64,000 bases of DNA from Musa acuminata AAA Group (lineage: Eukaryota > Streptophyta > Magnoliopsida > Zingiberales > Musaceae): the NCBI RefSeq assembly GCF_036884655.1, contig NC_088327.1, forward strand, positions 15,550,501-15,614,500, in the 5' to 3' direction. Positions 23,830-36,163 of this stretch are shown here, piece after piece. Both the position numbers and the translations under genes were made by a program. Each line of letters opens with the position of its first letter. Position 1 is the stretch's first letter. A model generated the notes under the pieces. It did not search any database and was not told the origin of the DNA. It saw nothing but the letters and a program-made list of their open reading frames with translations.

Positions 23830-24355
23830 TACATATGTGCCATCCCCTAAAAGTTTATCTCAGCTGACTTGTATGTGACAGCACAGCTAGTATTCATTTA
23901 AGAAAAATGGCATCACTCCATTTATTTACATGGGGCAAGATTGAGATTTTAATTTTTTTTAAAATAATTTTTGCTCTCTTTTTGGTTTAATCTCTCAGAA
24001 CATTTCTCCATGCTTCCAATCTTTCCTGACATTTTAATAGAGGTTAATCAAAACTAAATACTTGGCACTTAATTAGGCAGGTTAACAGTTGTAAAAGATG
24101 TACCTGATTAATGACATTAATATTCATTATCCATTTAACATATATGTATGTATATATATATATATCTTATTTAGTTCTTTAATGCTTTTCAAACTCACTG
24201 GCAAAGATAATTATTAATCATCAAGGTAAAAATATTGAATGGATGCACAGAAAAAATATTTTTGTAAATTGAATGCTAATAATCAGAGTCATAAAGAGGC
24301 AATCTTAATATGATGCTGAGGGAGCCAAGGCTCATCCTTCAGCAGCAAGAATGAA

Positions 24356-24423
<68 letters not shown>

Positions 24424-25132
24424 TAATAGAGAAATCATCTTTAACTACAATGTCCATTCTGTTTCAAGAAACACTAATTGAACAAGCAAGAACTTCACGT
24501 GCATCTCCTGAACATCAACCATTTCATCTTTTAAGGGGAAGAAAAAGGTTGCTACAGCAAGTTATAGAGATGGAAACAAGAGAGAAGGAACAACAATGGT
24601 GAAGAGGCATCACAGTCTGCAAACGTGAAGTCTTCTGACAGAACCAGATACATTTCTCTGCTGATTATTACATGAAAGAATAAGTCATCAGAGTTTTCTT
24701 TAATCGCATATCAAGTAAAGAATACAGACTATTTTGCACTATTTTCTTTCTGCAGGGGTCGCTGAATCGACATGAGCTACTTGAGTTTGTAACAAGTTAC
24801 AATGTCTGCCACTGAGACCATCTTCCATGAGGAACTGATTACCCGATCTGTGATGGAGTTCTGGAGTATCGTCAAAGTTGGGTGGACTGTAGCCAGTAAA
24901 ACTTGTTTAGCTTATCAATAATCTTATCAGCATCATTTGTCGTATCATTTGATGACAGCCAACTTTATGAGATACAGAGGCCAGATGAAGTACAGCAGCT
25001 CTGTGGAATTTTGTTGATTAGCATGATGTGCTTCCACCAGAATTGACAAGAGAGATCATCACTTGAAGCTAAATCCAACAGTTCTACTGCAAGTGGCTTA
25101 TGAAGATCACCTATGTAGTGAAATTTCCGCCG
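23830..25132. other. Intergenic DNA and 3' flank of the M41 gene
   Basis: AT-rich, no recognised gene. It holds an (AT)31 tract at 24359-24421. The 24700-25132 part is plausibly the 3' UTR of the protease gene that ends at 25133 on the minus strand. Confidence 0.5.
24359..24421. repeat. (AT)31 microsatellite
   Basis: An uninterrupted AT tract of about 62 bp. Confidence 0.96.
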
Positions 25133-28100
25133 TCAATTACCAGAAGACATGGCTTCTTCAATCCTCCTGATGACAACACCAAGGCTATGGCCGCTTTCTA
25201 GAGCTTTAACTGCAGCTTTATGTGCATTCTTGTGCCACTTTAGAAGGTTGTATGATTGCATAACAGACCGCCGTGCTTGGTTTGACATCTGCAAGGCTAG
25301 AGTTAGTATGTAAAAGGAAATTATACTTTAATGAAGTGTAACAAAATGCTAATGCCTAATGTACCACCTGCATGACAGTCAGCGGAGGTCGTAGGAGAAC
25401 ACACAAACTTCTGAACAAGTTCTCATCATTTTCTCCACCTTCAGCTTCCCCATAAACAAGAGCTTCAGCTGCGATTCCAGCAAAAAGTACCATGCAGTAC
25501 CTACACATTGACATGCATACGGACTATTCTAAGAAAACGATTTATATGCCAATCAAATATTGAATGTTCGTTTAGGAAAATTCCAACAATGGTAATTACC
25601 AAGAATACCTGTCAAATGCAGTGCTACTAAGACGACCTTCTGCAAGCTCGTTATCCAGCTTTTCATCCCAAAACTGAGTCCCTGCCTAATTTTATCATAA
25701 AATTCATTTGAAAGAAAAATTTAGTATAAAAGAAAGACATTAACAAAAAGTACAAACCATTTTTAAAAGGTGTAAATAAGTTGCTAATGGAGAACTAACT
25801 CAACTGATAGGTATATCTTTTAGAACAAGGAATCAAGCTTTAATTTAAGGAGACAGGTTCAGAAACAAAATCCAGATAAAACTGGAATGTGATGAGATCA
25901 ATAATCAGATAGGAATAGTTTTAACAAAAATTCTTTCATTTCTCTGCTGCATGCATGCATAATTGTCAATTATTCTGTAAAAAACCATATGATTAACTTA
26001 ACAGCTAGCAATGAAGTTGCTTCATAGTCCACGCCACAGTTGCAGAGATAGGTCAAGATATGGGTTTTAACCAGATAACTGTTTGGGAACAATGACAATG
26101 TAGTGAAGCTGTTAAAAGAGAATAGAACCCACTAAAATGAAACCTATGTTCTAGTTAAAAGAAGGATTTTTCAGATGATTGATCTTTCAAATGTCAAGTT
26201 TCATAATTATCTAAATTTACTGGCTTCCTATTTTAAGTCTATGAAGCACAGATATCCACACGAATACACAATTAGAAATCATGAAAGTTAAACATGTAGC
26301 AAGTTCATTATATAAAAACTACCTTTGGCAAGACAGTACCATAAAATGTAGAGGATATTGCAAGAACTTATGATAAATAAATTAAAATGAAATCAATTGT
26401 ATTTGCACTTAATAACCTAGTACTCAATACAAACTATACAAAATATTAAATAAAATATATATTCATCTCATCCACAAGAAAAGAGATCCAAAATTAACTA
26501 ATTTTTCACCATAATGAAAAGATTTAACTTCCAAAAAAATAAATGTCTCCACAAGAAGTATTTATGCGGTATTACTTATGTGTCTCAAAAGTATCTGACA
26601 CACACAGCTTAAAGCATCTGAGTCATAAATAGATCTGAAAGATAAAAAGAAAAAAAAATGGAATCTGGTGGTTTGCAACTTGTCCTCTGTTAAAGATTGT
26701 CCCTGAAGATGTCTCAAGAACATAACTGGAAAGTGACGGAGATGGGGTGGAGGAGATAGGTAAAAAGAAGGAAGGCAGATGTTTGTCTGTGGAGAGGAAG
26801 AGACAAAAATGAAATTATTTTTTATTTACCTGGTCATGGTTAAATTGTTCTGCGACACAATTCTAGGCCAAGCAGGTTAATCCTTATAAAGACCAGTGCT
26901 TTGAGATTTACCTCAATCATAACATAAAGAACCATCACCATATGATATATCTAATGCTCAGTATTTCCTTAAATTGGGCTCTTGAGACTTATATTATTTC
27001 TGTGAGCAACGTTATCTATCAGTTTACACTCCTGGCCTCAAGTAAGTATTGCCTCATCAGTTGTCATAGTCATTAATGCACCTTATGTCCCTTGACAAGC
27101 CTCACTCTGATAGAATCAAAAAAAGGAAACATATTTTGCCTAGGTAAGAGCATACTAATTTGTGAAGACTAACTTGAAAGACTAACACAAGCAATGTGAA
27201 GACTAATATATCACCATATGATATATCTAATGCTCAGTATTTCCTTAAATTGGGCTCTTGAGACTTATATTATTTCTGTGAGCAACGTTATCTATCAGTT
27301 TACACTCCTGGCCTCAAGTAAGTATTGCCTCATCAGTTGTCATAGTCATTAATGCACCTTATGTCCCTTGACAAGCCTCACTCTGATAGAATCAAAAAAA
27401 GAAACATATTTTGCCTAGGTAAGAGCATACTAATTTGTGAAGACTAACTTGAAAGACTAACACAAGCAATGTAACTTTGCGAGCAACTTGTTTCAGCTGG
27501 TTTAATTCAGATGTTGCTGAACAATTTAGAATGATAATGCAAGGTTTGCTTTGCATCATGTCCATTTTCATGTATTTCATAACAAGGAAATAATGCATTT
27601 TCATGTATTGCATCATTTCCATTTTCATCTGTTTTGTTTCCGATAATGGAAATAAAAACAAATTTATGGTAATAGAGAAGAAAAAGGGATGAGGGGAATA
27701 GATTATTTGCCAGGGACGAAGGCATATAAATCTCATGGATCATCTTTTGAGTTTGTTTTATAATTTTTAGGAGTAATATACCAAAATTGTATATATGACC
27801 AACAGAACAGAATTAAGAAGACAAAACACAACAATAATTACCAAGGGAGTTTCATCTCTTGAATTCAGAACTTTTTATTTCCAAAAGAAAAAATAGCGAC
27901 TGAAATGATCATATATAACAGGAAATATAACCAACCTAAATAAAACTATATATGCCCACATATTCAAATGGTATGACAAGAATTACAGGGATCAGGTACA
28001 AGGTCTGGAGTATGCTTGACACCATCACTTAGCAATTTAAAGTATCAAACACACCATTTATCTACCTATGGCTTCACTTCATTAAATACTTGATCCAGGT

Positions 28101-31100
28101 ATAATTGTTTAGCTTGTTGACTCTTTAAACATTTGCTGTTAATAAATGATTAGCAGCAAGCCACTGAATTTGGACTACAGTTCACGAATTGAAGAAGCTA
28201 AAATGAATTCGTAAAAGAAACAATATCAAGAGTGAGAAAGTGGAAAATTATTTCACAAACAATGATGCACAAGTATCTCAGCATTGTGTTACAGGAGTAG
28301 AAGGAAAATTGTTCAAATAAGAAACATTATTAGCATACCTGTCCCTGGATACCCATTTGCATGGCAACAATTGGGTCCAAAATCACCCCTCGAATGGGGC
28401 AACCCATGAAGTATGCTGTAAGTTACAGACATCAAGTTATTGGATTTAAATTAGAGAAAAAAAAAGAAACTGATAATTCTAATTCAGCTCTTAAAATAAT
28501 TAAGAAATTCAAATATAAAGATAGTATAAGAATCACCAGTAAGTAGATGTCCTGCTTCATGAACAAGTACTCGACGTTTATATGGTGGCCAAAAACACTG
28601 GATCTGAGCAAGACAAGTGCCACCTAGAAAAATTGCATCAAACATCCCTAAAGCCAGTATTGTAGCTAAGTTAGGTCGTATGTCTACTCCTTGCGAAAGC
28701 AGAAAAGATACACCTCCAAGGAATCCAATCAACAAAAGCCTGGAGCTTCCAGAAATGCCCCATTTCTTTGGTGCAAGATTAGAAGCTGAAAAACACCAAA
28801 TAAGCTTTTTAGAGCCCCTGAATTTGAGCAAGCAGTGGCAGAAGTTCTATAGAAAACTTACTAAAAAAGCAACTGCAACAAGGGATGTTCTCCAGTAAAA
28901 TATCAAACTTACAAGAGTAAAGTACTAATGAAAAAGCAAAAGTGTCAAATAACAAAATAGCCTAAAGAAATGTTTAACCTTCCAAACCAGTCGATTCCTT
29001 TAGAACTGTCGGTGTCACCTCTCTTGGTCCCTCTAAAACTGCATACAACAGATGGTTAAGTAAGAAGATTCTTTATAAGTTCAAAAGTTAAAAATAAAAG
29101 GCTTTAGCAATGTGTATTCAGGGAAAGAGAATCCTCATGACAAGATGAAGCCTCTCTCAAGAAACTAAAGCAAATAAGCATGATCATGGAGTGTCTCACA
29201 AGGTGACAATTGAATTCTAGGACAACTGCCATTTCCATATATTGCACAGGACTGGTAGTTGACAAGTGGCACATGCCTTTTCCTTCGTTGAATGAATATA
29301 TTCACTCTGGCTTCAAGCAAACATTAGATAAATTTAAATGAGCTCACAACCTTGATTTTTGAACAGAACAGCTACTTCAGGCAACAGACATACCTCAAAC
29401 TCCAAGGGCTTAGTCAATACTCAATAGTACCATTAGGAACAGCCTAAAAGTCATCAAACAGTCATTTTCTTCAGTGCATGCCACAAGGTATATGAAGTGA
29501 TATTTCAAGTGCTCTCGACATATTATAGAAGAGCATGAAATTATACTTTGCTCTAAACTCCAATCAAGGGTGTAACTGGCACAGAATGTGTTGGCCAAGG
29601 GTCATACAGGCCTGACTCAGCCAAAAAGACCCTGTGCCCAAAACTCATCTGTCTTTCAATCAGGAAAGCAACAAGGAACCAGAATAAGTTTTCTCTGTTC
29701 AGCGAGTCTATCTTCCATATATTCCAGAAAGCCCAGTAACACGACACCATGTGTTTTTCTACCTCTGTATCTTTCCTACATGTTCACAATATTAAATTAA
29801 AGATTTATTTTGAAACCACATAAAAAAAATCATTATAACTTGCATGCACAACGTTACCAGGTTTTTGCCCTTTTAGTTTTTAGATTCCTGAGGACCCATC
29901 ACACTCATCTTGTTTCCAGTAAAATGATCTCATTGACAGGTTTCTTCTTGTCTTCAACATCTGGCCAATAATATAGCATTAACAACTTAAAAGTTTGTCT
30001 AGAAATTCCTAAATGGAGTTCCAATTTTGGATATAACCAAAAGAGAGGAACAACTATTTTAAAAACTGAACCCAATCACAGGAGACAAAAAAGTTTGATG
30101 AGTGCTAGGAATAAAATAAGTGGTCCAATTGCTTAAGAGGGTAAGAAATTAGTTTTTATCCAATGTGTATAACATGATCACCAGTAAAAAGTTCATGAGC
30201 AAACGAGAGATAGAACACCAACCAAAATGGTAAAATAAAACAGAATAGGAACATGGAGATTGATGTGATATCCTACTAGTCCCAAATTGCAAAAATAATT
30301 ATATGTCTTCAACTAATGTCTAATAATATAAACTTAATTGTCGGCAGCTCATAACTTAAGCTAGTTTAGGGCTCGTAATGGACCGACTGCAAGCTCGTCC
30401 ATCTAAATACCTTCCTGGCACAATTGCTTGTAAAGCCTAGCTCAGTTTAGGTCCAAGACAGAAAAAATTAAAAATAACTTCACCCAGATAATATAAAAAA
30501 CCATATTTGAATTAATTTTAATGTCTCTTACAAAATGGGCATATTAATGCCTTTTTTTTTTCCATGTGCTTCTCTCATGTTTTCACCAAATTCCCATCAC
30601 CAGGATACAGAATCTATTGAAATAAGTGCTTAGCTTGAACCATGCCCTAGAATAAAAGGAATCGTGTGAAAGAATGAAGAAACACCTTTGAGAGGATGTG
30701 GGTGGATAAATGTATGATCCAAGTAGGTAGCACCAACAGTATATGACATGAAAGGAAATAAGTAAGCAAGTGCACAAATCACTGGATTACAAAAACTCAG
30801 AGATGGGCATTCAGTGGCTACCATATCATGAAATGCATATTATTCAAATTTAAAGTGTGAAAGAGCAACACTAGACCTGAAGGCTGAACTATCTACAAAA
30901 AGGAGTTTTTTATATAACCTAACACAGAAATGCACAACTATTAGTAAGCAAACTATATTCTTCCTGTCTGTTTCTTCCAATAAGAGAGTACAACTTCTTA
31001 TCACACTATGGTAGTAGCAATTTTGATTGATTTCTTTGGATAACAATGGCCCCTTCTGTTTCTTCTTTGCTCATACTCGAGCGGATCTCTAACCCGTAAT

Positions 31101-31726
31101 TTACATGATCAAACACCAAGTTGAACTTTAATGTAGATCACCAGCCTTCGCTATGACTGATCCTTTCAAGTGCTTGCGAGGAAAAGCGGGAAAAACAAGC
31201 AAAGGATCAATTAAAGCAGCAAAAAATCATTATAATTACTCAAGTCAAACAACTTCATGAAGGAAGAACATGTACATATATATAAAAAGAGTAATTTTGA
31301 AGAAATCTTCAGAATACCAATGTTCTTAAATTTCCCAAAATTAGGCAGGAACCCGCGGTCCTGAAGGAATGCGTAGGCGCTGCCGACGAGGCGCATGTCA
31401 TCGGCGTTCAAGCAGGCGTCTAGCACCTCCCAGTCCCTTGCCGTCCTTGGGTAATCAGCGGGCACATACGAAACCGAATCGACCGAGGACTCCTCCGCCG
31501 GAAGAGGCTCCAGCTCCATGGACCTCAAGAACCGGAGAGCGCGGGCGAGGTCCTTCTCACGCAGGGCGTCCTCGTACTCTCTCCACTCCTTGAGGGCTTT
31601 GATCGGGAGCAGGGTAGGGTTTCTTCGGAAGGTGGAGGGCTTCCGAATCGGGAGCGAGATCTTGGTTAGGGCAACGGAGCGACGAAGCATCGGGGAGAGG
31701 GAAGGGAACGCAGAAGGCGAAGCCAT
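25133..31726 (-). CDS. VIR3: Chloroplast M41 (FtsH-like) metalloprotease, VIRESCENT3-like, complete
   Basis: Seven exons on the minus strand: 31318-31726, 28979-29038, 28537-28785, 28339-28415, 25609-25685, 25368-25500 and 25133-25288. Phases join to a 386-residue protein. The Ser/Arg-rich N-terminus (MASPSAFPSLSPMLRRSVAL) looks like a chloroplast transit peptide. Residues about 172-222 hold one or two hydrophobic membrane segments. The zinc motif HEAGH is at 232-236, and a third-ligand candidate Asp316 sits in GGENDENLF after FAGIAAEALVYGE, the equivalent of the FtsH GGRAAE...G.ND block. The AAA ATPase domain of true FtsH is absent. The blocks YFMGCPIRGVILDPIVAMQM and IRRIEEAMSS match my memory of Arabidopsis VIR3, a putative thylakoid protease needed for greening. 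The 2.65-kb fourth intron contains a 276-bp tandem duplication. Confidence 0.9.
26934..27473. repeat. 276-bp tandem duplication in an intron
   Basis: The segment starting ATCACCATATGATATATCTA at 26934 repeats from 27210, at a 276-bp period. The copies are almost identical (for example, one base is lost in a poly-A run), so the duplication is recent. It lies wholly within intron 4 of the VIR3-like gene. Confidence 0.93.
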
Positions 31727-34700
31727 GAGTGATCAAAGAGAGATTTTGTGTGTGTCGAGTGATCGACTTTGGTCCCCTTAAAAGACTCCAACAGCGTGTC
31801 TGCATCAGACGGACATGATTGACGCTTCAGGTTTGCCGAGACACTATAAATTCCCCTTCGCCAAAAGAGCCTCTTTTTGCCTTCCCCAGACCTCCTAACC
31901 CTTCCTAATGCTAAAAGCCTCTCCTTCTGTGCTGAGTCGTTCTAAGTCTCGTCTCCGGCTCCCCCTCAATAAACTTCACCATCATCGTCGTCGTCTTCAG
32001 TGCTGTTGAGTTTGAGCATCTAAAGGTGAAACTCTTGTGCCCTGTTGTTTGATACTTCCTCAGGACCTGGTGAACTCCTTCAACTGTCTTGGCAATCTGA
32101 TGGATTGCATTGTAATGCCGCAATTTCTTTTGCCTTCTTGGATGACCTTACGATATGCATCAATGAACTTGTCATTTCATTTCCGGTTCTGCTGAGATTG
32201 GCCAATCTTTTTCTGTACCGATTAACAGACACTGGGACTTCCATGGTTCATTTATACTCGCTTCTTTGTTCCTCTCAGGGATCATCAAGTGGGATGTCTA
32301 CTAAAAGTGAAATAGGCCTGCTAATGGTACCATCACTGCAACTATTTCTGAACTATGGCTCGTCTTGATGACTAGAGAAAGGAAATGATGCCTCTGTTAG
32401 GGTTATTTAAGTTCCTTCTGATAAAGGAAATGATGACTGTTCATGAACTACTAGTCTTGAGAAGTAAATTCAGACCTAGTAAGTTTCATATTGCTCAAAA
32501 TATATCATGAATCTTGCACCATTAATGATTATCATGGGTTACTACTATATATATAGCCAAAGTAAATTCACAAGGCTTTAGAACATCTACATATGTAATT
32601 TGGATTTTGTTGATATTATGTATATGTAATTTTGTGAATATTTGCCACTGTGTGAGTGATTTTTATGCTTCTTATGAGTTTCAATGTAACAATACAGAAG
32701 ATCTATGTTATACAAGATACACAAAGCATATGAAAATATACATGGACTGGTTGATGTGTCTATGCATGCCCTACTTTCCCGCAATTTCTTTTGTCACCCT
32801 ACTCAAATTTCATTTATAGATTTTCAGCAATAGCAAACGTCTGCTGGAAGTCTGCAATTACATTTATTTGAAGATTATAATGACTACAATTATAGGTTGA
32901 ATTGCTCTTAGTATAGAGTTCTCGGTTGAATCATCATTTTTATGTGATACGATAATGGAAGTTCATAAGGAATAAAGATATCTGGAATGGGCCTTACAAT
33001 GTGGTTTAAAATACTATATTAACCATGCTTATGTAACATTTTCTTGAAAATATGATTCCTATGTATGATCTTTGCATATATACAAGATATGATAGATGGG
33101 GTGCGGGCTAGAATGATGAACCAACAATCCTATTTGTTGCAGCTATCAAGTGCCCACTGTTTGGGGAAGTCAAGAACGCAAAGTGACTATTCTGCTTTTC
33201 TGAGATGCATCATTCTTTAACATTCTATATAAAGTGATTAATATTCAGACTGAACATTCCTAGGATTGCTATAGAACTCATCTGCCACTTGATAAACATG
33301 TTTGACATATAAAATTTCTTAGACAGATGAATACCTTAATATTCTAAGGATTGATCTAGACAACATCTTCTACTTCAGGAAAATAGTGTAATGTCCTGTA
33401 CCATGTATGGTTTATTACTTTATTTTGCAAACAAAATTTTATCTTATGTGGCAATTTTGTTGCATAGATGGTTTGGATCTTCCTTATTTTGGGCCTCATG
33501 GACAGAGACTAACACATTTGAAATAAATTTGACTTTATATTGTTTATACATACATTTTCCTAAAAGCACGTGTAAGTTTTCTTGCAAGTGAGTTGAGCTA
33601 GATTTACAAGGTGTGTAAATTTGTACCAACTAAGCATGCTTAGAAATAACGTTACAAGTAAATCAGTTATTGGCTCTGTCTACCTATGCAAGCTGACAAA
33701 CAAGCAAGAATCTAATGGATAATGGAACATTTGACTGATGCTCAACTCTCAAGCAGTTTCAGCTCTTAGGAAGATGCAGCATCATGGTTTTACTTTAAAA
33801 TCCTTCTGATTGGTAGTTTGTCAATCTTGATCATGTTGCTATCATCTACTCTGGGCTGTTGAAATTGAATGAAAGCTTAAACAAATAACATGTACTTAGT
33901 AATACAAATATGTAATCGGCTTTGGATATGTACCTCTATCTAGATGAGAGTACTCAATTCTGATTCTGATACTGTATTATTGATTCCAAGAAAAAGTATA
34001 TTTTGGTTGTGGCACCTGTCTAAGCTGAACCAAATAACTTCACATTTCACTGCATAGTTTAAGCTCCATAAAGCAATTTACATTAAAATCAAATTCTGGA
34101 TTAGTTATCATCAGACTGAGTGCAATTGCACTAACAAAAAATTTGCTCTGTTCAGATTTTATTTCTAGAAACAACTGGCTTTATATTCATGTGAGACTAC
34201 AGATATCTCCCTAATAGTTATAGAAAATGCTTCCAGAAATTGATGTGTTGTTATGATGTTTGAACATCAGTTTATGATGCTAGCAGTCAAATTAGTTCTC
34301 AAAAGTGCTGGAACACCCAAAAATAGTTTGGCATTTTTGTTTCCTGATGCATTTAGATTTTTTTCAGTGCGCTTATAAACTGAATCTCTCCTTACCTGAT
34401 GGCAGTGTATCTGCACATCTTATACTGGCTTTACTAGCAGAAGAGCCAACTGGAAAGAATATAGTGCAATGGTTGCTGAGTTTGAAGGGCTGAAACTTGG
34501 CATGATGAATTCATGTAGAGTTCCAAAATGTGACATTCAGAGTGCAGAATTCATGGCTGAATCTGTTGTGTTCGACAAGATAAAGAACTGGTCCTTGGTT
34601 TGTCTGGTTCCTCGAATCATTCTATATCCACACTGCAGATCAAAACTTGGAAGCATGCCAGTGAACGAGCTGAAGGCTGAAACCCTACAGAGCCGATCCT

Positions 34701-36163
34701 GGGATAGATTACCGGAAACACTCAGCTGCTTGGCTTACTGATTCCTCAAGAACAACACAAAAAGATTGAGTGGTTTCAGATACTTAGTAGGTTTTCCCTT
34801 TCTTTTCTTTTTTTCTCTTTTTTGCTTCAAACTCGAATTTGGCACCAAGTTGTCGTTTCATCCAAATGTATAGCATATCAGACCTTTGTAGCAAGTTCAG
34901 CACAAGAAAGATTATTACAATACAGCAGTACAAAACTTCCAAGTCCTTGACATGTCTGTATTGTGAGATGTAGATTTCTGGTGCCATTTCGTTTCTCATT
35001 TGCTAGGAATCCTTTATTGACTTTGGTTGCTTTCTGATTAGAGAACCACCATAGTTGTGCTGGTGTTGATCTCCTCAAAAATGTTTGTAGTTTGATCTCC
35101 CCAGATTCCTTGTATTGCTATTCCACATATCATATTTAATTGACAGGAAGTCCTTCTCTTGTTGCTCCAAGTTGCATCCTGGTGTGTCATGTGTGGTTGA
35201 CTTTTTTGTCAACCTCAAGAACTCTAAATCCAGAACAAAGAGAGAGAATTGAGTTCCTTCATATTAAGAAAGAGAATTGACTTTTTAGTCTTCACAGAAA
35301 TGGTTGAAGTTAGATCTTCCACATATTATATTAAACTGAGGGGAAGTTCTTATGCTCCTAGTGAAATAAGTCGTTCCATGTCTTAAGAATTCACTTCTTA
35401 TTCCCCTAAGTTGAATTTTGGCATGTCATGTCTGTTGACTTTTTGGTGAACTCCCAAGAACTCCAAACCCAGAACAAAGGAAGAAAAGAGAGAATTGATT
35501 TACTCAATAATTCTGCCATGTCATGTAATCCTTTGCAAAGCTTATTATTATTAATGGTAATATTTTTATTATCATTATTTTTAATGCTAATTTCTATATT
35601 ATGAAATCAGGAGACGTCTTCTAGAACCGGTCACGAGCAGTCTCTGACATCCTATCCTAAATCAATCTTTTGATTACTCGCATAATGTACCGAAATCCTT
35701 ACCTACTTCGTGGTTGGTGCTCGTGTTGTGTTTAACGTGGGACCCAATTTAACCGGGTAGATGTTAGCTGGTAAACATAGTGTTCATTTCTTGGAGGTCA
35801 CGAAAGTGTTTATAATATATGGTGAGACTCTATGAACACCGAGTCCACGCGCGCGTCCTGGGTCGTTCGATCCTCCTCCAATCAGCAATCTCAACCGTCC
35901 ACTTTGTGTGCCGGTGAAGAGGCCACGAAACCGACAAGGGACGAGAACATTCTCGACCCCGCAAAGCCGACGTTAGCACACAACCGCTATATCGACGCCC
36001 TCCCCCGCCTGTAAACCCCTCCACAGGCCTTCGTCAATCGATTCGATTCGATCGCGAGTCTTCTCCTCTTTGTTCTATTTTTACTAATCGTTCTCCATCT
36101 GTTTGATCGGATCGTGAGATCCTCTTTCCTTGTTTTCTTTTCGGTGGTTAATTTTGTGGAGAA
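31727..36163. other. Intergenic DNA between divergent genes
   Basis: This region separates the start of the VIR3-like gene (minus) from the PGK start (plus), so it holds both promoters. Open frames at 32045-32368 and 34469-34741 match no family I know. The 31800-32100 stretch is CT-rich like a leader and could belong to an unrecognised transcript. A diverged duplication at 35118-35500 is listed separately. Confidence 0.45.
35118..35500. repeat. Diverged tandem duplication upstream of PGK
   Basis: Blocks 35118-35256 and 35319-35500 share, in order, TTCCACATAT, GGAAGT(C/T)CTT, GTTGACTTTTT and AGAACTC(T/C)AAA(T/C)CCAGAACAAA, then GAGAGAATTGA. Each carries a GTTGACTTT (W-box core). Many substitutions show it is old. 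Confidence 0.75.

Noticed and set aside
32045..32368. 107-codon plus-strand open frame near a CT-rich leader
   Set aside because: No recognisable domain and no exon partners; it could be part of an unknown transcript but is not supported as coding.
34469..34741. 90-codon plus-strand open frame
   Set aside because: No homology that I recognise, and no splice context that extends it.
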